NCBI GenBank assembly: GCA_013368315.1
Contig: JAACJM010000153.1
Span: 1 to 64,000, forward strand
DNA from: Tetrapyrgos nigripes
Lineage: Eukaryota > Basidiomycota > Agaricomycetes > Agaricales > Campanellaceae
Direction: 5' to 3'
Length of the DNA: 64,000 nucleotides
In this document: piece by piece, positions 46,490 through 57,769 of the stretch
How the letters are laid out: the number at the start of each line of letters is the position of its first letter
Position numbering within the stretch: position 1 is the first letter of the stretch
Notes under the pieces: generated by a model
Told to the model about the DNA's origin: nothing
Seen by the model: only the letters and a program-made list of their open reading frames with translations
Database searches by the model: none
Made by a program: the position numbers and the translations under genes

Positions 46490-47488
46490 GGAGTCTGCAG
46501 CATCGTTATATGCATGGATTTGGCTGGCAACGGAGCATCGGACGTTTGAAGATGGTGCAATCGATGATGACTGTTCACATTATGAAGACCCGAGAGTTTA
46601 TAACTTCACGTGAATGCAAAGAAGCGATTCATGGACCGGAGAAAGCTGCGAGGCCTGGAGTCTAGATGGCTTGATTCGTCCAACTTATCTAAGGGCGCTT
46701 TTTATGGAGCTTGAAGCTTGAAGACGCATCGATGACTTGGGTTCAGGTGCACCTACTGATACTTGACAGCGTTGAGGGTGGCCAGACGTGCTTCTGACTG
46801 ACAGCGTACACGTTCCGAAACTGATAGGTGAAGCAGAAACAGGAAAGATACAAGCTATGTTGAAGTGCTAGCCTTATCGGATGGTGAGTGTTAAGTATCA
46901 GGACTGGTGTCTTGCGCCGGGAACGGTTGATCGAAAGGCCTCGTCCTATTGACGTCCATCAAACTATGCTTCTCCCGATCTACAGCAACAACAAGCCCCG
47001 ATTAAATTCTGAATCCTTGGGCAGTGTGCAAATCGCGCGCACGCCTCGTTCTCAGAACCACCCTTGATCATTGCCGAACCTGTAGGTTTGGTTCCACAGG
47101 AAGTTCTTTACTGGACCCATATATGGTAGTATTCGGAAAACCGGCTTCTACCGGTCACTGAGTCAGCGACACGTCACAGTCAAAACGTCGCCGTTTCTTT
47201 CCTTCCAACCTCTAGTGCTCTTGTTGCTCTTTCACCCCTCTTGCCTCTGAAATGTTTTAGATGTAGATCCGGAGTGGAAAGAATACCGAAAAGAATACAC
47301 GTGTAATCCAACAGGTTCGGCCCTCGTCGCTTACGGCCATACCCCCCAGTCATCGATTTAACAGCTTTTTGATACTAGCTGTAACAAGGTTAATTTCCGT
47401 TCTATACTTACCTTTCACCGTACTATATATCAAGCCAAGCTTCTGCAATTTTGATCGACGACGCTGAAATCACCTACAGGCTACAGTC
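46490..47488. promoter_or_regulatory. Shared divergent promoter region
   Basis: The two starts (46489 minus, 47489 plus) are separated by 999 bp with no gene between. CTATATATC at 47424-47432 is a likely TATA element for the plus-strand gene, about 60 bp before its ATG. No clear TATA was seen on the other side. Shared control is inference from layout. Confidence 0.45.
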
Positions 47489-50164
47489 ATGTTCCTCAGT
47501 CAACACGATGCGACGGTTCACACCGTCTCGGAACTACTCTGGTATCTACAACGGTAAGTTGAATGCATATCTACTCCCATAGCTTCATTCTAATTTACGT
47601 TGAAAACCTAGTCCTTCTGAAACGAGGTAAAGCATGTCTGCAGAGAGGCAGAGGCACTGACAACAATATGATACTAACTTACAACCTCTATATCCCATCT
47701 GATAGCCCTGAATCCGTCTCGAACGCCGAACGTGAGGTGCCTAACAGTCTTCAAGATTCTCCGACCGAAGTCTTAGAAGAGGATTTGTCGCAGTAAGTAC
47801 TTACTATCCTGCGTAATCGTTCCTCAGGTGTTACAACAGTTCAATAGACTAGAACCCAGCCCTCCACGTATCATTCCCATCGATCGGTGAGTTATCTTAT
47901 CTTCAACAAATGATTCAATCTTTAATTCGCTCCTGCTCTAGTCCACGTCCCTCCTTATTCGCTTTAATCATCGGCATCAACGAGTATGTTGATCCTGGCA
48001 TAAAGAATCTTACTGGAGCTGTAGCCGATGCAGACTCCGTTCAAGATTTCCTATTAAAAGACATCGGCGTGCCACAAGAACAAATCAAGAATCTTCGTAA
48101 CGCAGAGGCAACGAGACTAGCGATTGAAACCGAAATTCAAAATCTCTCTAGTAGCTCAGCTATCGAGAAGAATACTCCTATCCTGATCTTTTATGCAGGT
48201 CATGGTGCGCAGATGCCTGCTGGGGATTTGCCAGCCACAAATGAGAAGATTGAGATGCTTATTCCGCATGACTTTTCCCTCGCTGGGTCGGAGGATGAAC
48301 AAGGACAAGGCATACTTGATGTGAAACTTTTCGTCTCTACTCGCGGACCTTGCTTTAAAGAAAGGTAAACAATATCGTGAGTGCAAATATTATCATCTTT
48401 ACATACCATTGTTAACTTGGCATCAACGTAGACTTGCATACTCGATTCCTGTCATTCTGGCTCTGGTACACGCAGCGACGAAAAGGATTCTACCTTTGCC
48501 GTTCGTAGTATCGAGCTTCCTCAAAATTATACTATCCCACTGTCAATCTTTCCTTCTCATTCCGATTTGGAATCATCCCGAGCATCCGCCATCGCGAAAG
48601 GTTCAGAGAACACTGGATTGCGATCCCATGTTCTCCTCGCTGCGTGCTTGCCCAACCAAGATGCCAAGGAGCGACACGGCTCGGGAGCATTCACTAGTGC
48701 TTTGTTGACATTGTTGCGGGAACATGGGCTCGATCAACTCACCTATCAGGGGGTGATAGCTAATCTTCCGGATCTTCCGCAGTAAGCATTTCAGAAGTCT
48801 CATACCGTGACATCTAGTCTTCGAAGCACTAACTCTACTCTAGACAGAATCCTCAATGTGAAGGCGTCCACCAAGATCGTATTCTGTTTAACTCCAAGGT
48901 ATCCAGCCCCAAACGCGAACTGTATCTTCTGAAACGTAGCGTTCACAACCCTGGCCATTTTGTGCTTCAAGCAGGAGAAGCACATGGAATTACCGCAGGA
49001 GCCGAGTTCGATATCTACTCGGATAGGGACATGACCTCTTTCATCGGCAGTGTCCGCGTCTCTGAACCCCCATCTTGCTTCAAAGCTTTGTGCACTATCA
49101 AATACGAAGCCGATTCCAACTCAGCTCTTCTTCAAGGGCCAGACTCTTCAGAATCTGTATACGCCCTACAAACGCGTGTCGGGGAGAGAAAGTCTCTGCG
49201 TGTCTTGATTCCACTCGCGGAGGATTTCATCGATGTATTCCAGCTCATTGCTTCTGATATGCAGAACGGTGACAATGCGATACTGCTTGTTGACAACGAG
49301 GACGAGCAGCCGGATCTAATCATCTCTTCACATCCTTCACCTCAATCCCTCCCAATCGCGCATTTCGAGATCATGTATCCGCTTTGTCGCCAGTATGGGC
49401 TTACTAGGATGCCTTTCGATATTCCTCTAGATTCAGCAGATTCAGCAGAAAGAATTCATCGCACCCTTCGAAGCGCAGCACATTTCTACCACCATCTCAA
49501 TTGCACGGCCAACTCGAAATCCAAACGTATCGTCGAAGGAAAGAATATCGAGATGGAGTGTTTTCAATTAAAAGAATCTGAAGACTGGTCCGGCTTTGAG
49601 GACATCCTCGTTCCGGATCCTGAAGGGAAGAATCTGAATATTGGGGGAGTAATCACGATTGACATAGATGGAGCACAGAATGACGAGGAGGAGTTGCCTG
49701 CATATGGATACAAGATCATGAACAACACCAGGTTGGATCTGTATGCATCGTTGTTTTATTTTGATTTTAGTGATTTGAGTATCGGTACGCTAAACTCTAG
49801 CTTCTTGTTGTGCCCCTATTCACGTTACTAACTCTCACGTACAGAGCCATACTTCCTTCCACCCACTGCCAAAAATGGAGCCATCGAAACACCCCTTCCA
49901 GCTCGTGATTGTCTGACCATAGGTTACGGATCCAGCGGGACCCCGCCGTATAGCTATTTCGTCAGAGAAGGAGAAGATGTCGACGTAGGTGCGTTAAAAC
50001 TCTTTTTGTCGACGGATTACGTTGAGTATCGGAGAATTGCTCAAAAATCTCCTTTTGAAAATGATCATCGTGGAGGTGGAGCAAAGCGAGTGGATAGGTT
50101 GTCGAAAAGAAGTTTGTGGGACACGATGACGGTGGCTATCGTACAGAGGAAGAGGCATGTTTGA
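47489..50164 (+). CDS. Caspase-like (C14) protease with C-terminal extension, frame disrupted
   Basis: Exons: 47489-47553, 47612-47626, 47706-47792, 47848-47886, 47942-48376, 48432-48781, 48844-49784 and 49845-50164. The protease part begins LFALIIGINEYVDPGIKNL. The catalytic His is in ILIFYAGHGAQM and the catalytic Cys in CILDSCHSGSGTR. The p10-like part has VLLAACLPNQDAKE and GAFTSALLTLLREHG. The C-terminal half has ELYLLKRSVHNPGHF and GYGSSGTPPYSYFVREGEDV, a beta-type extension standard for the mushroom caspase-like family. Two extra bases break the frame, one in AAA at 48324-48326 and one in AAA at 48367-48369, on either side of a roughly 15-codon stretch (FSSLLADLALKKG) just before the catalytic Cys. 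Both lie in short A runs, so sequencing error or a young pseudogene are both possible; everything else is intact. Caspase-like proteases cut after Lys/Arg or Asp and often act in regulated cell death. Confidence 0.82.
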
Positions 50165-50755
50165 TACTGTATGAAAGCTTGAGAGTTCTTGGCTTTGATA
50201 GCCTTTAATTAATGCGAATGTACAAGGGAGAGGCAGGCCGAGATTCCGGTACATGATACATCGGGTAAGGGGGGGGGGGGTCCAATCTCGGAAAAAGTTT
50301 TCTGACCACACCTAAAATAGAGTGTTTTGGGCTTGTTGTAGACTAATATTCTACGGTTGTACAATTTCGAGACTTTTCCGCTTTCCCCTGGCTATCTATT
50401 CTGCAAGAAGCTGTGAATACGCAACAAATACAAGTCGGGTGAGCCTGGACATCTTACACGCCAAAATGACCAATATGTCTGCTTGACGGATAGGTGACCG
50501 GATATGTACATGAAAATGAGCTATATTTGTAATCTAGATATACAGCTTTCTGAGTGGATGTAAAAACTTTTTAGCCGCCTCCTCCTTGCGAATGTGAGCG
50601 CAAATACTTTCGTTAGGAAGTAAGTATATTTAACATCGAAGGTTGCCACGAGGGCACCCAACGACTCCTCATAAAACACGGATCTGTCTTTGTTGCGAGG
50701 TTTCTTGCCCTAGAATGTGGCCTGGAAGATTCGAGTATTATTGTCTGATAGAGTC
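50165..50755. other. 3' flank with a small dispersed repeat
   Basis: A ten-base G run lies at 50270-50279. The segment 50490-50550 (GACCGGATATGT, ATCTAGATATA) recurs near 63700-63755. No gene is seen. Confidence 0.45.
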
Positions 50756-50757
50756 TA

Positions 50758-51445
50758 CTCGTGGTCACGGAAAGTGACGGTCCCCCTATTTTTTGACCAT
50801 ATCTCTACAACGGCTGCGTCTTTTTGCTTCAAGCAAGTTGTAAAATCATTCAGTAGTAAAATAGAAAGCTTTTGATACCCAAGCTGAGATGCCCCAGCTA
50901 AGGAGTATATCTGTAGAGGGGTATTTCACAAACCCCCATTTTGCTACACCATGACACAATTTTTTCTCGCAAAATCAGACCACACCAGCAGAAAGAGCGG
51001 CATCGAAAACAGGGGATGGAATCCACACCCCAGTTGTTAGAATAAAATTGAGGGAGAACGTTGAAAAAGAAAACGCCATGAAATGGCCATTTTGCCGGAT
51101 TTTTGCCGTTTTTGCATGTTTGAAGGCGTTTTCTTTTTCAAACGTTCTCCCTCAATTTTATTCTGACAACTTGGGTGTGGATTCCATCCACCGTTTTTGA
51201 TGCCGCTCTTTCCGCTGGTGTAGTCCGATTTTGCGAGAAAAAATTGTGTCATGGTGTAGCAAAATGGGGGTTTGTGAAATACCCCTCTACAGATATACTC
51301 CTTAGCTGGGGCATCTCAGCTTGGGTATCAAAAGCTTTATATTTTACTACTGAATGATTTTACAACTTGCTTGAACCAAAAAGACGCAGCCGTTGTAGAG
51401 ATATGATCAAAAAATGGGGGGACCGTCACTTTCCGTGACCACGAG
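50758..51445. mobile_element. 688 bp near-perfect hairpin MITE
   Basis: Arms of about 320 bp are inverted copies around a loop of roughly 40 bp (near 51085-51120). The ends read CTCGTGGTCACGG, and TA flanks both (50756-50757, 51446-51447). Only scattered base differences are visible between the arms. A transcript would form a very long hairpin. TA flanks and long inverted repeats fit a Tc1/mariner-type or similar MITE. It lies 0.6 kb past the caspase-like gene. Confidence 0.88.
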
Positions 51446-51943
51446 TACATCAGCAAATCGGTATATTAAACTGGGGAAAGATGCCACTGCTTCGCATGGC
51501 AATTTACGAGGCCTGTAGTAGCACATCGTAGGGTGAAGGTGAAAGGACTTATGAAAATCCGATGCGACTTGGGCTATGTCATTGTTTGTTCATGGTTGAT
51601 GACAGCTTGGGTCAGATCAAAAAGCCGACGGCATCCTCGTTCGGTTGTCGGCATCATACAGACTGGCCAATAGTATCCAGAGGGATATATCCCTCTGGAT
51701 AGGGCTGCTAGTTGCCTATTCAAAGTCGGGTAGACATAATTAGCCTGGGTACTTGAAATAGATCAGGAATTAGCCTGGAGAGCACATGGCATATTAGGGA
51801 TCCCAAATTAAGGCAAAGTTAAGGCCTACTTGAGGTCCACAATGGACATGCAATGTCAATCAAGCTCAAGGTCTTGGGCAATGGACACTGATGCTGCAAT
51901 CAAGGGTTCATTCTCAACTATTCATGGCCATGGCCTGTTTCTC

Positions 51944-52429
51944 CAGTGTTTGCCCTAAGGTTAAATCTTAATTAAGTTAAGGGCTTAATCTGTTAACAAA
52001 TTAAGGCCTAACAGCCTCGGGCACCCTTAATGGGCCTTAATTAAGGCTTAAAGTATGGCTGACATGTGATTTATTGGGCACAAATTTCTATTTTGGGAGT
52101 TTCTTACAGACAAAAAGCTGTACCTTTCTGCAAGCTTTCCAAGCTTGTCATTGAATTCTTCATAAATCTGTACAGTTGGCCTTGTACTGCACCAGTGACA
52201 TGAATGATTGCATGTATAAATGCATGGAGGACAATGGTTGACTATAAGATGGTACAAAAGCAGTGAAAAGCTATTGAAATATATGTCTTAGAGCAACTCA
52301 AGAGTGCAGAAAAAAATTTCTAGTAAGACCTTAAAAACCCTTAAATCAGGCCCTTAATTAAGCCCAAGTTAAGCCTTTAAGGTCTAACCTTGTTGGGTAC
52401 CCTTAATTAAGGCCTTAGGGCGAACACTG
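51944..52429. mobile_element. hAT MITE, 486 bp, nested
   Basis: Ends CAGTGTTTGCCCTAAGG and, inverted, CAGTGTTCGCCCTAAGG. The flanking octamers tgtttctc and catttctc match at six of eight positions. Subterminal regions on both sides are built from CTTAATTAAGG motifs. Confidence 0.75.
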
Positions 52430-53265
52430 CATTTCTCTGACATAGGATCAAGCTCAAGGCACGCGCTGAACACGCTGGGTTTCTGACTGGTAGCTGCTTC
52501 CAAATCTTTATAACAGCTCTCTCTGGGTCTTTCAAGCTCTCGAACTGTTGGAATTTTATATTGATCTATACTTACAACAAACACTTATATTTTTCTCTCC
52601 ATTTCACTAGTATACATGATCCACTTGTATCCACATATGCACCACCTACTTTCCACTATACTCCATACTTACATTGTTTCTTACATTGTTAGCTCCAGAC
52701 TGATATCAGAAATTACATCATAGTCTCCGCTTTACACCACTGTGTTATATTTACAGACTCGTGCAGCCACAGTAGCTAACAGTATAAATACTTAGTAGTT
52801 CACTGTGTATACCTCTAGAGCCCCAATAGTATTTGTCACCTTGCTTGTTTAACAAGTGTCCTCATATTCATTTATTCTCATATGAACAACCACAGTGTCC
52901 ACATCCTCCAGCACATAATTCACTACTTTCAAAGTTCATCAACATCACTGTCTAAACTGATTCCAAATCCACATCTACACCCTGGGTCATATTGAAATCC
53001 ACCAAGCATCTATCAAGATTGCCTATGGGTCTGACCATGTTACTGGGTACTTCTTGACTGTCGACGATAACTGAATTGGCTATAATAGTATAAACCAGAC
53101 ATAACCCAAGCTGTCCTTACCATCATGGAGGAAGTCAGTCCTGAACAGAGCAGATGCTATTTCCAGATTTATGCTGGAAGTCCAGTAGGGATGGGACACA
53201 GAGTCAATAAGGGGACTTTGTGGCTTATTTCTGGAAAGAGTATGGTGTACCAGAAGGGGACATTA

Positions 53266-53380
53266 GAGAGGTTGAGCATAGCCATGAAAAGCCATATATG
53301 GCTTTTCACGGCAAAATTTGAATTGAATTCCTTAGATCTTTGCACAACGCTAGCCATATATGGCTGTTGCTCAACCTCTC
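53266..53380. mobile_element. 115 bp TA-flanked mini-MITE
   Basis: Ends GAGAGGTTGAGC on both sides (inverted), each followed by an inner AGCCATATATGGC palindrome; TA flanks at 53264-53265 and 53381-53382. It is one of the smallest complete elements in the window. Confidence 0.75.
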
Positions 53381-54486
53381 TATTGAGAAGGTGAAAAAGG
53401 GACAGGAAGTCGTGAGTAGTCGCTTTCATTAGGGCTTCGACTCTGAGACGGTTTTCGAACTGACGCTCACATTTGCATTTGTGTCTCTTAGGGATCTTCT
53501 AACCCAGAAGAGTCTCAGAAGTCCACGAAGAGATACCAGCTGGTCGAGGTTGATTAGATTGATGTTGTCTGGCAGAAAACAGGGCTTGAAGGTTCCTGTG
53601 ATTTTGAACAATTTGAATGGTGTCGAGCTGAAGGATTCAAGATTGACGTGGCGTCTGTAAGGCATCAATGTACGAGGTTATGCACATAGTTCTCCAGTTT
53701 CATGTCTTCAGTAGTCTCTTGAACAAAAATGGCTTGACCACTAAAGTAGACTGATAGAGCATTGGTTCAGGATGAACAATGGGAGTCCACGCCAAGTATC
53801 ACATTCAAGGCCCAATGAAGTGTGTGACAGGAATAAAGGAAATCAGTCGAGAAGATAGATTCATGTGTACGCCTAGATAGAAGTACTCGCTCACTCCGCA
53901 AACGTGATAGAGTACGAATAGGTGATGAGCTGGCACTGTTTGAGCTCAAAGGTCCTACAAACAACACTTAGTCGGTCGGGTAAAGGCGAAAGATTCCAAA
54001 GTTTTGGACACTGGATTACGATTACGAGGCCTGTCTGACAGACAGGCCTCGTGTTAACTTAGGTCGACCTCGAAAACTTTTCCACGGGTTCAAACTCCCA
54101 CCCCTGTTCGTTGGCGCTCGGCAAGCGCTCATCGATCATAGATCTGGAATCACGGTCGAGAGTCGAGACCATCATGACGTCGTTCACGGCTTCCTCGGAC
54201 AAACGCATAACAAGGCAGCGTAGGCAGCATCAGGGTGCGCCTTGTCTTCCTCCTTGCTTCCTCCCCTGATCTGAGGGCCTCGTAGCTTGCCACGCGAAGC
54301 GATGGCACTTTACCCCAGTATAATTAGCAGATATGACCATATTTAGTACCCGTGCGGAAATAGTTTAGAACATCCCCCCAACAAAACTTCATGTAAGGAG
54401 CCAAACCTAAAGGTTCGGCAATAACCCAACACCCCTCGCATATAAGACGTGAAATCCAAATATTATTCTGAGCTCTGAAATTTCGA

Positions 54487-56804
54487 TCATTGTCCTACGG
54501 GTCCCACCACGATCGGTTTGACCTTGGGCAGCTTGGCGATAGTATCGTCGTCTAGGTCCAGATGCGCTTTCACCAAGGCAGGGGGAGTCAGCGCCAGCCA
54601 CTGTAAACAGAACAATCAGTCTTGAACTCCGAATTCTTCTATCTCTCGATCTCGAGCTCTGAGCTCCTTACCTGACTCAAGCTGATGTCTTGCACTAGAT
54701 CTGGAAGTGAGAGTCATATCAGACTTACTTGTGAGCATTGGACCCTTGTAATAGACACTCACTGCTATTGAAGATCTCAAGATAACGCAAAGTTGTGTTG
54801 CCGGTATTCTCTACGTAATGCCCGTAATTGGCAGGGACGAAACCTATAAATACAATGGCTTCAGTCAGAGATAAAATCAAATTTCAAACGGCGTAGAACT
54901 ACAGACCGATATCTCCAGCCTGGTAATCGAACGTTGCGGCGTTGCTTTCAGCAGCGAACAATGTCATCCGGCCTTCACCCTCGCTGCCAAAGAGGTAAGT
55001 CAAAACTTAGTGAACTAAATTTAGGATAACATACATGAAGAAGCTCCACTCGTCCGCGGTCGGATGCCACTAGGAAGCAGGTCAGTTCTCGTTCGTAAGG
55101 AGTGTCAGATATTACTGTACATGGAGCTCTCTGTGATGTGATGGCCACGAACGGTAAATATTTTACAGAAAACGATGAATAGATTACTGGACTTCACCTC
55201 ATTCCTCCAGGATTAATAGTAACTTCAGCCACGCTAACAGTGGTTGAGACTGGGAAGACAGTGGAGTCGGCGATCTTGATGGATCCACCAGCAAGCTCGG
55301 TAGCGTTGACTTGCGATAAGGGGAAAACAAAAGACTGGGGAACTTGACCTTGTGGGTCCTCTACAGGAGTATCGCTGGTGGGAGGATCTGTCGAAACGAC
55401 TTTACAATTTCACTGGCATGATATACCCGCAAAAAACTCACTGCTAGGAAAAATATATAGCTGTTGAGCAGGAATATGAGAGAAAGCTTCCGGATTCGTT
55501 GACTGGAAATTCTTCAAGATGGCTAGCAAATGGTATGAATCAACTCTTTTGCTGAGTAATGATATGCAACCAACGGTTTACCTTCGAATGGGACATGAGA
55601 CATCCAATCAGTGAGCTGTGAACGAGGTGAGCACACTTATTCATAGAGCTGAAGCCAACAACTCACGAGAAAAGTTCCATCCTCGTTGAATGAACCGTCG
55701 GGGAAAATCTGAAATCCATTAGACATTTAACTCGTCTTTAAGCTGTCTGATATTATGCTTACAAGTAGGAATTCAGAACCATCAGGATCATCTGCCGTGG
55801 CTTGAAGCGAATGAGGGACACCTGCAGGGAAGAACCACAAATCCCCAGGACCCTATCGTAGTGTGAAAAGCCGTTCCATGATAGTGGTATATGGAAGACT
55901 TACTGCATTACCGACAAAATTTCGTCCTTGGGGATCAACCGCAGTGACTTGTGTTGTACCCTGCAATATGCATGATCAGGCGGTGATTTGCGACTTGAGT
56001 ATATGATGCTTACCTTGAGGACATAGGCCCACTATCCATATATTATCATTCAGTAGAACGAAGAAAGCGGGCAAAGGAAAAGCAGACCTCTGAAGTCGTG
56101 TGCCAATGTAATTCCCTGACACACATTGAGAACGACTACGGGAGAAAAACAACCTTTTCTTACCGGATAGCTCCAGCTTCCAAGCGCATATTCACACCTG
56201 CCATGGCTATGGTGGCAAGAATATCATGTTTTAGCTTCCAATTAACAAACAGATGGCTTACAAGTTGCGAAAGGCATTTGCTCAACTGTTTAGAGATGTA
56301 GAATATGAATGTCATGCGAGAACAAAAGAACCTGCGAAACGTACTGTTCTGTTGGCGAGCCCATCCTCCCGTCTGCAAGCGGTTATGACTCAGAGAAAAT
56401 GGCCATTTGGCGTTTGGACTACTCGCGTATTTCAGTTGTAGAATCAAAATGAGTCGGAGAAAAAGAACCTACACGTCACCATGGTCTGTAGTTGGCGGAG
56501 CCAATAAATCTGCGTTCTGCAGCTCCAGTTCCGGATTAGTAGGTCCAATGATCGTAGCACCAAGCGTTCCACGTTGAGCTGTAGGAACAGAGGGGTCGCT
56601 TTCGGGACCCCACAGCTCGGGGTTAGGATCAGTGCTGGCGAAAGAAACGGTGGCAGTAGCGTCGATTCCAGACAGAGTTGAAGAGGCAAGTTGCTGAAGG
56701 GTGCCTGAAGGAGCAAGGGCAATAGAAGACACCAAGGAAGCAGGCGCAGAGATAGCTATCTCAGCGAGAACAATAGCGCAAAGAAGAGAAGATAGCTGGA
56801 TCAT
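54487..56804 (-). CDS. OXDC: Oxalate decarboxylase (bicupin), secreted
   Basis: Converts oxalate to formate and carbon dioxide, in fungi outside the cell or in the wall. The product is about 450 residues over about 18 short exons (exon 1 is 56804-56473), all GT-AG. A signal peptide ([20 protein letters not shown]) starts the protein, then [11 protein letters not shown] and [20 protein letters not shown]. Cupin 1 has the Mn ligands in [16 protein letters not shown] and PAGVPHSLQ; cupin 2 has them in [11 protein letters not shown] and [19 protein letters not shown] sits between the cupins, where decarboxylases carry their Ser/Glu lid region, here TDWM. The tail ends [11 protein letters not shown]. 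No stop or frameshift was seen in any exon. TATAAATA lies about 41-48 bp upstream of the ATG. Wood and litter fungi use the enzyme to limit oxalate and extracellular pH drop. It is isolated from its neighbours by MITEs on one side and repeats on the other. Confidence 0.92.
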
Positions 56805-56844
56805 GGCTGTAGTGGAATGTTGAAACCAGCTGAAAAAAGATGCG

Positions 56845-56852
56845 TATTTATA
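56845..56852 (-). promoter_or_regulatory. TATA box of the oxalate decarboxylase gene
   Basis: TATAAATA on the minus strand, 41-48 bp before the start codon at 56804. Confidence 0.55.
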
Positions 56853-56859
56853 CGACATG

Positions 56860-57760
56860 GACTATACGAAGACGTCGGAAAAGACGTTCCAGGAAGGCCC
56901 AAGATAGATAGATAAACTCCAGGGATAATTATCAAGCGTTCCATCTAAGGAAATGCGTAGGCTCGGTGAGTCAAAGTACGCGACAGTGGGCGGCTGCTAT
57001 TTTCGACATAATCTGAGTTGATTTGCAGTAGTGATGCACGCTAGTCGGACATTTGGGCTTTCCAAAACGTAAAAATGCAGCCAAAAATAGCCAGAATATA
57101 TTCCGAGTTCAGTTATTTTGGGCTTATACCCAGAAAGGTTGCGGAGGTGGTGGTTCGGATACAAGAGGAATCCGTTGAGTAATCAAAAGATAGGCTCAGA
57201 ATATCGTCCCGATTTCCTCCGGTGAAGCTAGGGCAGACTCGGAAGAGTAGGTTGAGCTCGAGACCGTCACCCCCCTCCGAGATAGCAATTCTAAGGCCAT
57301 TCCGCCACTATCCCGTGCAGTTTTCGTCGTAGTCCGAGATCTTCCTCAATTCCCCAGCAAGGGGCAATTTCCGACAGCGAGAAACTGAAATATATCTAGT
57401 GGTAAGTAGACTTCCTAATGAAGAGTCCGTGACTGTCGGTCAACACATGATGATCACTCGACAAGTCCATTCTCAAAATGAGGGAAGTGTACGCCATCCA
57501 CGGCGGGGATGAGTGTATATTAGAGAGTAGAGCAAGCACAAGCACACTGAAGACTCCAGATAATAGCCATACAGGAGAAACAAAACATAGCAGCGAGTGA
57601 TTCTCAAGTTAAGTCTTTCCCCAGAGACTCTACCACCCCAGCTCGAAATAAAAGATTAATATAGAGTATGGACCTATCAAGGGTGAGGGAGTGCTCTGGG
57701 TCTAAAGCATCGCCAATCAAAAGCGGATCGTTTAACGAGCGAGGCTTTCCGGATTTCCAT
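56860..57760. other. Upstream flank of the decarboxylase gene
   Basis: No gene supported. The stretch is mixed unique sequence, with no inverted ends noticed. Confidence 0.35.
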
Positions 57761-57769
57761 AGAAAAGGA

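Larger units (their letters stand above)
51469..54320. mobile_element. 2.85 kb TA-flanked composite element
   Basis: The ends are inverted and related: AACTGGGGAAAGATGCCACT with GCTTCGCATGGCAA on the left, and TACTGGGGTAAAGTGCCATC with GCTTCGCGTGGCAA on the right (inverted), followed in both by TACGAGGCC. TA flanks at 51467-51468 and 54321-54322. Inside lie two complete smaller elements and a 29 bp palindrome (54024-54052) built from the same CGAGGCCTGTC motif, which may mark an old internal end. Minus-strand frames at 53429-53668 and 53767-53967 resemble leucine-rich F-box fragments only loosely. Confidence 0.65.

Noticed and set aside
53429..53967. F-box/LRR gene on the minus strand
   Set aside because: Only loose leucine-rich character, no F-box motif, broken frames, and it lies within a composite transposon.
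54080..54110. tRNA-like GGTTCAAACTCCC box
   Set aside because: No matching A box or cloverleaf could be drawn; I found no supportable tRNA or rRNA gene in the window.
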